This document shows, one piece after another, positions 8,427-16,460 of a stretch of DNA of 64,000 nt (its first letter is position 1; every line of letters begins with the position of its first letter). A program made the translations under genes and the position numbers. Location: the NCBI GenBank assembly GCA_964499985.1, contig CAZCMX010000003.1, forward strand, positions 1-64,000, read 5' to 3'. The notes below the pieces were generated by a model. That model was given only the letters and a program-made list of their open reading frames with translations, was not told where the DNA came from and did no database searches. The stretch comes from UBA5734 sp964499985 (GTDB lineage: Bacteria; Bacillota; Clostridia; Saccharofermentanales; UBA5734).

Positions 8427-9422
8427 ATGCGTTATCGGGAAATCGGCCAGTCCGGCCTTCTGGGTTCTGTCGTATCATTAGGAACGTGGGCGGCAGGCGG
8501 CGATGCCAGCTGGGGCGGGCGCGACGATGCCCAGGCCATCGAAGCCATCCAGGCGGCAATCGATGCCGGCATCAACTGGATCGACACAGCGCCAGCCTAT
8601 GGTCTCGGCCACAGTGAGCAGCTGGTCGGCCAGGCGATCCGCGGCCGCCGTTCTGAGGTGCTGATCGCCACCAAATGCGGCCTCGTCTGGGATTCGGATG
8701 AGGGAGCATTCCTGATCGAACGTGATGGCAAGCGCTTTTATCGCAATCTGTCGAAAAAGGCCGTGATTGAGGGCGCGGAGCAGAGCCTGCGTGATCTGGG
8801 GACAGACACCATCGATCTGTTTATCACGCACTGGCAGGCCACCGAGCCGTTCAAGACGCCGATCGCCGAGACGATGGAGGCGCTGCTGGGCTTGAAGCAG
8901 GCTGGCAAGATCCGGGCGATCGGCGTGTCCAATGTCACCGCTGAGCACGTGGAGGAGTACCTCAGGTATGGCCGGATCGACCTGATCCAGCAAAAATATT
9001 CCCTGCTCAGCCGTGCTGATGTGGAGGCCAATCTGCTGCCACTATGTGAGCAGCACCAGATCACGCTCCAGGCTTATATGCCGCTGGAGCAAGGCCTGTT
9101 GAGCGGCAAGGTCTCCATGGCGACAATTGTGCCGGATGGGGATGTCCGTAACCGCAATCCCTGGTACAAGCCGGAGAACCGGGTCCAGGTGCTCGATGTT
9201 CTGGAGAGCTGGGCGCCGCTTTGCGAAAAATACCAGTGCGAGATCTCCCACCTGGCGGTCGCCTGGGTCATCGCCCGCTCCGGCCAGACCAATGCCCTGT
9301 GCGGCGGCCGCAAGGTCGCGCATGTCAAAGAAAATGCCCGGGCCGCGGAGATCATCCTCGACCGGGGCGATCTGGCCCGGATGACTGATGACGTCGTCAG
9401 GCTGCAACAGGTCATGGGCTGA
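8427..9422 (+). CDS. Aldo/keto reductase
   Basis: A 331-residue cytoplasmic NADPH-dependent carbonyl reductase of the TIM-barrel AKR superfamily. The start is the ATG at 8427, six bases after CGGAGG (8415-8420); an upstream ATG at 8355 lacks such a site. The catalytic set is visible: Asp in NWIDTAPAYGLGHSE (Asp and Tyr), Lys in LIATKCGLVWDS and His in LFITHWQ. The C-terminal cofactor loop has NALCGGRKVAHVKENARA. This matches AKRs of the YghZ/L-glyceraldehyde or perakine reductase type, which act on sugars or short aldehydes. It stands alone upstream of nagBA and is separated from it by a strong hairpin. Confidence 0.9.
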   Translation: MRYREIGQSGLLGSVVSLGTWAAGGDASWGGRDDAQAIEAIQAAIDAGINWIDTAPAYGLGHSEQLVGQAIRGRRSEVLIATKCGLVWDSDEGAFLIERDGKRFYRNLSKKAVIEGAEQSLRDLGTDTIDLFITHWQATEPFKTPIAETMEALLGLKQAGKIRAIGVSNVTAEHVEEYLRYGRIDLIQQKYSLLSRADVEANLLPLCEQHQITLQAYMPLEQGLLSGKVSMATIVPDGDVRNRNPWYKPENRVQVLDVLESWAPLCEKYQCEISHLAVAWVIARSGQTNALCGGRKVAHVKENARAAEIILDRGDLARMTDDVVRLQQVMG

Positions 9423-9443
9423 GCGAACCGGCTGGCCAGACTA

Positions 9444-9482
9444 TTCCCGCAGAAATTTGCACAAATTTTCTGATTGCGGGAA
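9444..9482. repeat. Long hairpin between aldo/keto reductase and nagB
   Basis: TTCCCGCA (9444-9451) pairs perfectly with TGCGGGAA (9475-9482). Inside, AGAAATTTG pairs with CAAATTTTCT, so almost all 39 bases are paired. No T run follows on the plus strand. It may be a terminator or mRNA 3' end protector for the reductase gene, or a regulator site. Confidence 0.55.
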
Positions 9483-9514
9483 GGACGCTTGCATGCATCC
9501 AAAAACGATCATAC

Positions 9515-9526
9515 CTTGATATCAAG
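9515..9526. promoter_or_regulatory. 12-bp perfect palindrome upstream of nagB
   Basis: CTTGATATCAAG is a perfect palindrome 54 bases before the nagB start. It is placed where an operator for the amino-sugar operon would be expected. It does not match the NagR/YvoA (GntR) consensus that I know, so the regulator is unknown. Confidence 0.35.
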
Positions 9527-9579
9527 ATCCTTCGCAAACAACTGCAGCAGTCGCTGACAAATTATTTTGAGGTGTAACG

Positions 9580-10323
9580 ATGAAAATCATTTCTGCCCCC
9601 GACTATGCCGCCATGAGCCGCAAAGCGGCCAATATCATTTCTGCCCAGGTGATCCTCAAGCCGGACAGCGTGCTCGGCCTGGCGACCGGATCGACTCCGG
9701 TGGGGGTGTATCGTCAGCTGGCAGAATGGTACCACAAGGGTGATCTCGATTTCACCAGAGTCCGTACAGTCAATCTCGACGAATACTGCGGGCTGTCACC
9801 GGAGCATCCGCAAAGCTACCGCCACTATATGGAGACTCATCTGTTCAGCCAGATCAATATCCAGCCAGTCAACACCCATCTGCCCAACGGTCTGGCCAGC
9901 GATCCTAAGGCCGAATGCACCCGCTATGACCAACTGATCGCGGACCTTGGCGGCATTGACTTACAGCTATTGGGCATTGGCCATAATGGCCATATCGGGT
10001 TTAACGAACCTGACGAAGCCTTTGGCAAAACCACACACCAGGTCCGGCTCAATCCGCGGACGGTCGAAGCCAATGCCCGCTTTTTTGAGCATGCTGGCGA
10101 GGTGCCCCAATTTGCCTTCACCATGGGCATCCGGGCGATCATGCATGCCAAGAAGATCCTGCTCGTGGTCAATGGCAGTGATAAGGCCGATATTCTGCGA
10201 CAAGTTCTGACAGGGCCTGTGACCCCTGCTGTGCCTGGCTCGATCCTGCAGCTGCATCCGGATGTCACGGTTGTGGCCGACGAGTCAGCCCTGGCCTTGC
10301 TGGGCCCGGTCAGATCCTTATGA
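9580..10323 (+). CDS. nagB: Glucosamine-6-phosphate deaminase
   Basis: Converts glucosamine 6-phosphate to fructose 6-phosphate and ammonia, feeding amino sugars into glycolysis. At 247 residues it is close to the usual 240-266. Hallmarks are the phosphate-binding loop LGLATGSTPVGVYRQL (residues 31-46), the active-site NLDEYCGL with the ring-opening acidic residue, and GIGHNGHIGFNEP with the catalytic His. The ATG has GAGGTG upstream. It overlaps nagA by the sequence ATGA, so the two genes are translationally coupled. The short C-terminus lacks the extended allosteric region of the E. coli enzyme, as is common in Bacillota. Confidence 0.96.
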   Translation: MKIISAPDYAAMSRKAANIISAQVILKPDSVLGLATGSTPVGVYRQLAEWYHKGDLDFTRVRTVNLDEYCGLSPEHPQSYRHYMETHLFSQINIQPVNTHLPNGLASDPKAECTRYDQLIADLGGIDLQLLGIGHNGHIGFNEPDEAFGKTTHQVRLNPRTVEANARFFEHAGEVPQFAFTMGIRAIMHAKKILLVVNGSDKADILRQVLTGPVTPAVPGSILQLHPDVTVVADESALALLGPVRSL

Positions 10324-11507
10324 AAATCGTCAACGGACAGGTCCTGGGCCAGAATTTCGTCTTTGCGCCGCTGGATATCCGCGTTGAAGCCGATCGGATC
10401 AGTGGCCTGGATCTGCGCCAGGATGGGGAAGGGAAGATCCCGGTTGCGGGCAACCTCACCGACCCGTCCGGCCAGTCTGCGGACACCATCGATGCGAGCG
10501 GTTGCCTGGTCATCCCGGGCCTGGTCGATATCCATATCCATGCCTGCGCCGGCCATGATTTCTGTGACGCCGATACCGAGGGGCTTGCGGTGATGGCTGG
10601 CCATCTGGCCCGGCAAGGCGTGACATCGTTTCTCGGGACCTCGATGGCGCTGGGCGAAGACCGTCTGGCCCGGATTTTCCAGGTTGGCCAGGCCGCTATC
10701 CGGACAGGCATGACGGATGGGGCCCAGCTGCGGGGCATTCACATGGAAGGGCCCTTTTTTGCTGTGGAAAAAAAGGGCGCCCAGGCAGCCGAGTTCATCA
10801 TTGATCCGGATGTGGCGCTGTATCAACGGCTGGAGCGGGCTGCGGACCAGCAGATCCGGATTGTCGATGTCGCACCGGAGCGGCCGGGGGCCCTCGAGCT
10901 GGTCCGGTATGCTGCACCACGGACAACCGTCTCGATTGCCCATACGGTAGCCAATTATGAGCAGGCAGCGGCAGCCTTTGCGGCTGGAGCCAGTCATGTC
11001 ACGCATTTGTTCAATGCCATGCCGCCGTTCAGCCACCGTGAGCCGGGGGTGGTCGGAGCCGCCAGTGACGCCGGTGTCACAGTGGAGCTGATCTGCGACG
11101 GCGTCCATCTGCACCCCGGTGTGGTCCGTTCGGTGTTCAAATGGTTCGGCAGTGACAAGGTTGTCCTGGTCAGCGACGCGATGCGGGCTTGCGGGCTCGC
11201 CGATGGGTCCTACGATCTGGGCGGCCAGACCGTCCAGGTGGCGGGCAACCGGGCCACCCTGGCCGATGGGACCATTGCCGGCTCGGTCACGGACCTGATG
11301 CAGGGGGTCCGCAATGCGGTGGCATTCGGCGTACCAATCGAAGCTGCGGTCCGGGCGGCAACGGCCAATCCAGCCCGCGTGGCGCGGATTGACGATCAGG
11401 TCGGTAGCCTGGAAATCGGCAAAAAGGCCGACCTGCTCGTTGTCACACCCGAATTGGAATTGAAAGCGGTGATCATCGGTGGCAGACTGGTGGTTGGATC
11501 CCGCTGA
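10320..11507 (+). CDS. nagA: N-acetylglucosamine-6-phosphate deacetylase
   Basis: Removes acetate from GlcNAc-6-phosphate, the step before NagB. The 395-residue amidohydrolase has the metal-binding HIHACAGHDF strand near residue 78, the conserved IHMEGPFF with the metal-ligand Glu, later His ligands in SIAHTVA and VTHLFNAM, and the catalytic Asp in LVSDAMRACG. The C-terminus NPARVARIDDQVGSLEIGKKAD is typical of the family. It begins inside the nagB stop codon. No PTS or kinase for GlcNAc is in the window, so the substrate source must be encoded elsewhere. Confidence 0.96.
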   Translation: MKIVNGQVLGQNFVFAPLDIRVEADRISGLDLRQDGEGKIPVAGNLTDPSGQSADTIDASGCLVIPGLVDIHIHACAGHDFCDADTEGLAVMAGHLARQGVTSFLGTSMALGEDRLARIFQVGQAAIRTGMTDGAQLRGIHMEGPFFAVEKKGAQAAEFIIDPDVALYQRLERAADQQIRIVDVAPERPGALELVRYAAPRTTVSIAHTVANYEQAAAAFAAGASHVTHLFNAMPPFSHREPGVVGAASDAGVTVELICDGVHLHPGVVRSVFKWFGSDKVVLVSDAMRACGLADGSYDLGGQTVQVAGNRATLADGTIAGSVTDLMQGVRNAVAFGVPIEAAVRAATANPARVARIDDQVGSLEIGKKADLLVVTPELELKAVIIGGRLVVGSR

Positions 11508-11546
11508 GATATCCCATCCATTGATCACAGGACTGGAGGTTTTGCC

Positions 11547-12464
11547 ATGAAATCAATTCAACTGGGAAAAAGTGGCCTGACTGTGCCGCAAATAGCGATT
11601 GGCTGCATGCGGATCAACCGCCTCGAGCCAAAGGCCGCCGAGACGTTCATCCGGACCGCACTGGAGGCCGGGGCGAATTTCTTCGACCATGCCGATGTCT
11701 ATGGTGGCGGAACCTGTGAAAGCCAGTTCGCTGCCGCGATCGGCATGAACAGCACGATCCGCGAGACGATGCTGCTCCAGTCGAAATGCGGTATCCGCAA
11801 GGGGGAATTCGATTTTTCCCGGGAGTATATTCTGGAGTCCGTTGACGATATTCTGAAACGGCTGAAAACGGAATATCTGGATGTCCTGCTCTTGCACCGG
11901 CCCGACGCTCTGGTTGAGCCAGAAGAGGTGGCAGAGGCCTTCACCAGCCTCAGGCAAAGCGGCAAAGTCCGCCATTTTGGGGTATCCAACCAGAAGCCGA
12001 TGCAGATCCGGCTGCTGCAAAAGTATCTCAGTCAGCCCATCGTTGCCAACCAGCTCCAACTGAGTATCACCAATGCCACGATGATTTCCAATGGCATCCA
12101 TGTCAATATGCTCGATGACACCGCCATCGATCGCGATGGCAGTATCCTCGATTTCTGCCGCCTCGAGGAGATCACCATCCAGCCCTGGTCACCCTTCCAG
12201 TATGGCTTTTTTGAGGGCGTCTTCCTTGGCAGTGACAAGTACCCTGAATTGAACCGGGTCATCGATCAATTGGCTGAACGCTATGCGGTCCAGCCCGAAA
12301 CCATCGCGATCGCCTGGCTATTGCGTCATCCGGCCGACCTGCAGCCGGTCATCGGCACCATGAATCTCGACCGCATGCTGGCCTGCATCCAGGCGACGGA
12401 TATCCGCCTGACCCGGACAGAATGGTATGAGATCTTCCGGGCCGCTGGCAATATCCTGCCATAA
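11547..12464 (+). CDS. Aldo/keto reductase, YdhF-like
   Basis: A 305-residue AKR of the YdhF/YcsN type. The opening LGKSGLTVPQIAIGCMRI is typical, the catalytic Asp and Tyr are in FFDHADVYGGGTCE, Lys is in LLQSKCGIRKGEFDFS, and His is in LDVLLLHRPD. The C-terminal segment IAWLLRHPADLQPVIGT contains the cofactor-binding run. The start ATG follows GGAGG. It lies 40 bases after nagA on the same strand and may be co-transcribed, but its substrate is unknown. A strong bidirectional hairpin ends it. Confidence 0.9.
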   Translation: MKSIQLGKSGLTVPQIAIGCMRINRLEPKAAETFIRTALEAGANFFDHADVYGGGTCESQFAAAIGMNSTIRETMLLQSKCGIRKGEFDFSREYILESVDDILKRLKTEYLDVLLLHRPDALVEPEEVAEAFTSLRQSGKVRHFGVSNQKPMQIRLLQKYLSQPIVANQLQLSITNATMISNGIHVNMLDDTAIDRDGSILDFCRLEEITIQPWSPFQYGFFEGVFLGSDKYPELNRVIDQLAERYAVQPETIAIAWLLRHPADLQPVIGTMNLDRMLACIQATDIRLTRTEWYEIFRAAGNILP

Positions 12465-12496
12465 ACCAATATCACCAGCCGCGCAACGGAGAGATC

Positions 12497-12528
12497 CAGG
12501 CAGAGGTTTAAACCTCTGCCTGTTTTTT
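12497..12528. terminator. Bidirectional rho-independent terminator
   Basis: A perfect 10-bp stem, CAGGCAGAGG paired with CCTCTGCCTG around the loop TTTAAA, is followed by TTTTTT on the plus strand. It terminates the aldo/keto reductase; the psuG stop codon of the opposite strand lies inside its loop. Confidence 0.88.
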
Positions 12529-13434
12529 GCTGTATTCGACAGCGATCTGGGCTCCAACCCGGACATTGTTGAAGACCAGCTGGATATTGGAATCGAGGCT
12601 GGCGCCCTCGGTGAGTTCCTTGACCCGGGCCAGCAGGAAGGGTGTGCTTTCCTTGCCCTTGATGCCCTGTTCCTCAGCTTCCCTGACGGCTTGCTCGATG
12701 GCCCCGTTGATGACGGCTGGATCCATTTCGTATTCAGCGGGGATTGGATTGGCTACGACAATGCCGCCCTTCAGGCCGAGATCCCATTTGGCTTTCATGG
12801 CCATTGCCATTTCGCTGGCCGTGTCGACGCGATAATCGACGGCAAATCCACTTTTTGAGGTGTAGAAGGCAGGCAGCTCGCTGGTGCCAAAGCCAACAAC
12901 CGGCACACCCTGGGTCTCGAGGTATTCCAGGGTCAGGCCGATATCGAGGATCGACTTGGCGCCGGCGCAAACCACGGTGACATTGGTCTGGGCCAATTCC
13001 TGCAGATCAGCGGAAATGTCCAGGGTGGTCTGGGCGCCCCTGTGGACTCCGCCGATGCCGCCGGTGGCAAAGACCCGGATCCCGGCCAGATTGGCAATAA
13101 TCATGGTCGAGGCAACAGTCGTGGCACCGTCGAGGCCCTTGGCCAGGATGAAGGGGATATCACGGCGACTGGCCTTGATGACCGCCTGGCTGGATCCGAG
13201 GTATTCGATCTCTGCTGTCGTCAGGCCGACCTTGAGCTTGCCCTTGATGATGGCGATCGTCGCTGGGGTTGCGCCATGGTCACGGACGATCTGTTCCACC
13301 GCCAGGGCGGTCTCGACATTTTTCGGGTATGGCATGCCATGGGAGATGATCGTGGATTCGAGGGCCACCACGGGTTTGCCCTGGGTCAGGGCTTTCTGGA
13401 CCTCAGGATGGATGTCAAGGTATTTGTCGTACAT
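12508..13434 (-). CDS. psuG: Pseudouridine-5'-phosphate glycosidase
   Basis: Cleaves the C-C glycosidic bond of pseudouridine 5'-phosphate to uracil and ribose 5-phosphate (IndA/PsuG family, Mn-dependent). The 308-residue protein has the family hallmarks VALESTIISHGMPYP (residues 23-37), the catalytic Lys region IKGKLKVGLT, ASRRDIP, TVASTMIIANLAGIRVFATGGIGGVHRG and the late GIVVANPIP. It lies 75 bases downstream of the psuK kinase, which makes its substrate, on the same strand. Length is normal. Confidence 0.95.
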   Translation of the reverse strand: MYDKYLDIHPEVQKALTQGKPVVALESTIISHGMPYPKNVETALAVEQIVRDHGATPATIAIIKGKLKVGLTTAEIEYLGSSQAVIKASRRDIPFILAKGLDGATTVASTMIIANLAGIRVFATGGIGGVHRGAQTTLDISADLQELAQTNVTVVCAGAKSILDIGLTLEYLETQGVPVVGFGTSELPAFYTSKSGFAVDYRVDTASEMAMAMKAKWDLGLKGGIVVANPIPAEYEMDPAVINGAIEQAVREAEEQGIKGKESTPFLLARVKELTEGASLDSNIQLVFNNVRVGAQIAVEYSKKQAEV

Positions 13435-13509
13435 GGTTTTCTCCTTCTGCTCGGTTATCTTATTTATAACTTTGGGATTGCGGATACTGCCTGGTTGCCT
13501 GGGCTTTGC

Positions 13510-14604
13510 TTAGGTCAGGCCCAGCTCTTTCATGGTGATCAGGACATTGTCCCGGGACATCCCGGGATTGATGGTTTCTTCATGTCTCAGGGCCAGAATC
13601 GAAGCCGCCAGCGCAAATCTGGCTGTTTCGGCCATGCCATACTGGTTATACCGGGCAAAGGCCAGGGCGGCGACAAAGGCATCCCCTGCTCCAGTGGCGT
13701 TCACCACCTGGACCTTGGGGCTGGGAATCAAAGCCTGCTCCGTGCCATTGTTGTAGAAGATCCCTGCCTCAGCCATCGTGATGAAGACCTGCCGGACCCC
13801 TTGGCCAAGAAAATAGTCAGAGACTCGGACCAGATCTTCTGGCGTGCGGATCTGCTGTCCGGATAATAGCTCGGCCTCGAGCCTGTTCGGCTTGATTGTG
13901 TGGAAGGCGCCGATTTTATCTTTGATTTTCATGGCCTTGGCCGAGGAGACGGTGTCGAGGAAAAACTCGGTTTTCTTGAAATTGTCGAGCACATAGCTGA
14001 TCGTTTCGAGCGGAATATTGGTATCGATGACGCAGATTTTCGAATCTTCGATCACCTGGCGCTTGGTCCGGATGAAATCAACAGACAGGTCCTCGAAAAT
14101 ATCCATCTCGGAGATGGCAACTCGCATGTCGCCTGTTTCATCGAGGATGGCCAGATAGGTCGATGTGGAACGGTTGTTCAAGACCAGAGAATGCCGGATA
14201 TCCAGCCCGATGGCATTGGCATGGTCGATCAGCTTTTTGCCATAGATGTCATCACCGGTCGCACTGATCAGCTTGGCCGGTACGCCCAGATGGACGAGAT
14301 TATCCGCAATATTGCGGCCGACACCGCCGAGGCTGATCTTGACCTTGCCCGGATTGGAATCCTGAAGGACCAGCCGCTGGTTGGGAAAACCGCTGATGTC
14401 GATATTGGACCCCCCGAGCACGCAGACATAATCGTCCTGCTTGAGCAGATAGCCCTTGCCCAGAATCAGGCCCTTTTTCATCAGGTTGGTGATATGGACA
14501 GCGACCGATGAACGGGTGATGCCAAGGGCTTGTGCGAGCTCATTCTGAGAGATCGCGGGATGCTTGCGGATGAGTGCCAGCAATTCTTCTTCGCGATTGG
14601 TCAT
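13510..14604 (-). CDS. psuK: PfkB-family pseudouridine kinase with N-terminal winged helix
   Basis: Phosphorylates pseudouridine to pseudouridine 5'-phosphate, the substrate of the neighbouring PsuG. The 364-residue protein begins with a winged helix-turn-helix (residues 1-55: EEELLALIRKHPAISQNELAQ, then TRSSVAVHITNL), followed by a ribokinase-fold domain from about residue 60 (VCVLGGSNIDISGFPN). The PfkB signature NATGAGDAFVAALAFARY, with the catalytic base Asp, is near residues 303-320. The DNA-binding domain suggests that the kinase regulates its own operon; a palindrome, GCTTAT-ACA-ATAAGC, lies just upstream of its start. Nucleoside specificity is inferred from the psuG pairing. Confidence 0.9.
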   Translation of the reverse strand: MTNREEELLALIRKHPAISQNELAQALGITRSSVAVHITNLMKKGLILGKGYLLKQDDYVCVLGGSNIDISGFPNQRLVLQDSNPGKVKISLGGVGRNIADNLVHLGVPAKLISATGDDIYGKKLIDHANAIGLDIRHSLVLNNRSTSTYLAILDETGDMRVAISEMDIFEDLSVDFIRTKRQVIEDSKICVIDTNIPLETISYVLDNFKKTEFFLDTVSSAKAMKIKDKIGAFHTIKPNRLEAELLSGQQIRTPEDLVRVSDYFLGQGVRQVFITMAEAGIFYNNGTEQALIPSPKVQVVNATGAGDAFVAALAFARYNQYGMAETARFALAASILALRHEETINPGMSRDNVLITMKELGLT

Positions 14605-14622
14605 AATAGATCCTTTATAAAA

Positions 14623-14637
14623 GCTTATACAATAAGC
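14623..14637. promoter_or_regulatory. Palindrome upstream of psuK
   Basis: GCTTAT (14623-14628) and ATAAGC (14632-14637) form a perfect 6-bp inverted repeat with a 3-base centre, 19 bases before the psuK start. It is a candidate autoregulatory site for the winged-helix domain of PsuK. Confidence 0.4.
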
Positions 14638-14750
14638 AAATGATTATGAGCTAAGAATATCATGACTGTTCCGTTTCTGCAAGCTCGAAAATCGATCATC
14701 CCAGGCAGGACCTTCTGCACAAATTGACTGAAAATTCCTGAAAAAAACAC

Positions 14751-14779
14751 TTGACAATGGCAAATCAGCCAGCTATCAT
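14751..14779 (+). promoter_or_regulatory. Ribose operon promoter
   Basis: TTGACA (14751-14756) and TATCAT (14774-14779) are separated by exactly 17 bases, a near-consensus sigma-70-type promoter reading towards rbsK. The start of transcription would be about 14786, directly at the edge of operator 1. The 362-bp region between psuK and rbsK also holds a second perfect operator and an unpaired half-site. Confidence 0.85.
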
Positions 14780-14786
14780 AAAGACA

Positions 14787-14800
14787 TGAAACCGGTTTCA
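14787..14800. promoter_or_regulatory. LacI-family operator 1 of the ribose operon
   Basis: TGAAACCGGTTTCA is a perfect 14-bp palindrome placed immediately after the -10 box, where binding would block transcription. It also fits the cre consensus. The likely ligand is the LacI regulator encoded at 17594. Confidence 0.85.
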
Positions 14801-14897
14801 CGGCGAATCAGAATGTTCCGGTCCGTGAACACATTCCCCTGGAGCCCCGGCCGGTTTCAACGAAGAGAATTTGCTCGACCTATTTTTTTATAGGATC

Positions 14898-14911
14898 TGA
14901 AACCGGTTTCA
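14898..14911. promoter_or_regulatory. LacI-family operator 2 of the ribose operon
   Basis: A second, identical TGAAACCGGTTTCA palindrome, 111 bases after the first (start to start). An isolated half-site CCGGTTTCA lies between them at 14851-14859. Two identical sites allow looping by a tetrameric or paired repressor. Confidence 0.85.
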
Positions 14912-14966
14912 AAACAATTCTGGCCAACTTCTGAGGCCATACAACCCACCTGACAAGGAGTCGATC

Positions 14967-15851
14967 ATGAACATCGCAGTCGTTGGCAGCCTGAACATGG
15001 ACATGGTGGTCACCGCACCGCGGATTCCCCTCAAGGGCGAAACCATCACCGGCCAAGCCCTGCATTTTGTACCAGGCGGCAAAGGGGCCAACCAGGCGGT
15101 CGCCCTGGGGCGCCTGGGGGCCGATGTGAGCCTGTATGGCTGTGTCGGTGATGATGATTTTGGCCGTCAGCTGATCGATAACCTGACAGCCAATTCCGTC
15201 AGAGCTGCGCGTGTCCGCATGCTTCAGGGTGTGACCACGGGAGTTGCCATGATCACCGTCGGCGATGGAGACAATTCAATTGTGGTTGTACCAGGCGCCA
15301 ATGGCCATGTCGACCGGGCCTATATCGACTCAATCAGGGACGAATTGCTCCAGAACCAACTGGTGATTTTGCAGCTGGAAATCCCGCTCGATACAGCCGC
15401 CTATGTCATTGAACTATGCCATCAGGCCGGTCTTGCAGTTCTTTTGAATCCGGCCCCAGCCATCAGGCTGGCAGATGACCTGATTGAAAAAATCACCTTT
15501 ATCACACCCAATGAACATGAAGCCGCCATCGTCTTCGACGACCAGGGCGATTACCAGGAGCTGCTGCGCCGCTACCCGGAAAAGCTGATCATCACCCAAG
15601 GATCCGCCGGGGTGAGTTTTGCCGGCAAACGTGGCGATGTGCACCAGATTCCAGCCAGTCCGGCGACCGTCGTCGATACAACAGGCGCCGGTGATACCTT
15701 CAATGCTGCATTCGCCTATGCCTGGTCACAGGGCCTGGCACTGGAAAAGGCTCTGGCCTTTGCCAATTGTGCCGCAGGCCTGAGCACGGAAAAATTCGGC
15801 GCCCAGGGGGGCATGCCGACTCTGGCTGAAGTCAGGGCGCGGCTGGCCTGA
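14967..15851 (+). CDS. rbsK: Ribokinase
   Basis: Phosphorylates D-ribose to ribose 5-phosphate. The 294-residue PfkB protein starts IAVVGSLNMDMV and contains the substrate motif GGKGANQAVALGRLGADVS (residues 36-54). The C-terminal PfkB signature DTTGAGDTFNAAFAYA includes the anion hole and catalytic Asp. AAGGAG lies just before the ATG. It is first in the ribose operon, behind the promoter and two operators at 14751-14911. Ribose 5-phosphate is also the sugar product of PsuG in the divergent cluster, so the two loci feed the same pool. Confidence 0.95.
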   Translation: MNIAVVGSLNMDMVVTAPRIPLKGETITGQALHFVPGGKGANQAVALGRLGADVSLYGCVGDDDFGRQLIDNLTANSVRAARVRMLQGVTTGVAMITVGDGDNSIVVVPGANGHVDRAYIDSIRDELLQNQLVILQLEIPLDTAAYVIELCHQAGLAVLLNPAPAIRLADDLIEKITFITPNEHEAAIVFDDQGDYQELLRRYPEKLIITQGSAGVSFAGKRGDVHQIPASPATVVDTTGAGDTFNAAFAYAWSQGLALEKALAFANCAAGLSTEKFGAQGGMPTLAEVRARLA

Positions 15852-15920
15852 CCCACCCGGACGAGATGATCTCAGCTGAATCCTGACTAGACTCAGCATT
15901 CAAACCAAGGAGTAGCACTT

Positions 15921-16316
15921 GTGAAAAAATCCGGCCCTTTGAACAGCTCAATCAATCGTGTCCTGGGTGAGCTTCGCCACACCGATACCCTCTGCATTGC
16001 CGATTGCGGTTTGCCGTCTCCGGTGGGCATCGAAACCATTGACTTGGCCCTGAAGCTGGGCAGTCCCGGCTTTCTCGAAACCTTGACGGTCCTGCAGTCT
16101 GACCTGGTGATTGAGAAAATCACCCTGGCCCGGGAAATTGAAGCCGCCAACCCGGCTGTTCTGAACCAGATCCGCCAGCTGCTGCCGGATATCCCCATCG
16201 AATGGACCAGTCATGAACAGTTCAAGCAGCAAACCCGCGGCTGCCGGGCGATCATCCGGACCGGCGAAGCCACCCCCTATGCCAATATCATCCTTCATTC
16301 CGGTGTCATCTTCTAA
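15921..16316 (+). CDS. rbsD: D-ribose pyranase
   Basis: Interconverts beta-pyranose and furanose forms of ribose before phosphorylation; forms a ring-shaped oligomer in the cytoplasm. The 131-residue protein has the usual layout: N-terminal LNSSINRVLGELRHTDTLCI with the catalytic His20, ADCGLPSP, and C-terminal TPYANIILHSGVIF. The start is a GTG at 15921, eight bases after AAGGAG (15907-15912). Located between rbsK and rbsB. Confidence 0.95.
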   Translation: MKKSGPLNSSINRVLGELRHTDTLCIADCGLPSPVGIETIDLALKLGSPGFLETLTVLQSDLVIEKITLAREIEAANPAVLNQIRQLLPDIPIEWTSHEQFKQQTRGCRAIIRTGEATPYANIILHSGVIF

Positions 16317-16460
16317 GCAGGACCGCCAGACGCGTCATACTCGCAAGCCTTTTCACCCGATTCCAGTTGCATCCACCGTCATCACAATCCCAGCCCCGCC
16401 CCGCCCTTCCATCGAAACAAATGCCAAAAACCGCTTCAAACCAGAAAAGGAGAGAGTCCC

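Noticed and set aside
9924..11528. Long open frame antisense to nagB/nagA (534 codons)
   Set aside because: It is a mirror frame of GC-rich coding sequence; nagB and nagA have clear motifs, starts and ribosome sites. The same applies to long antisense frames over fucI (34863-36008), the aldo/keto reductase (32821-33939) and rbsB (16353-17354).
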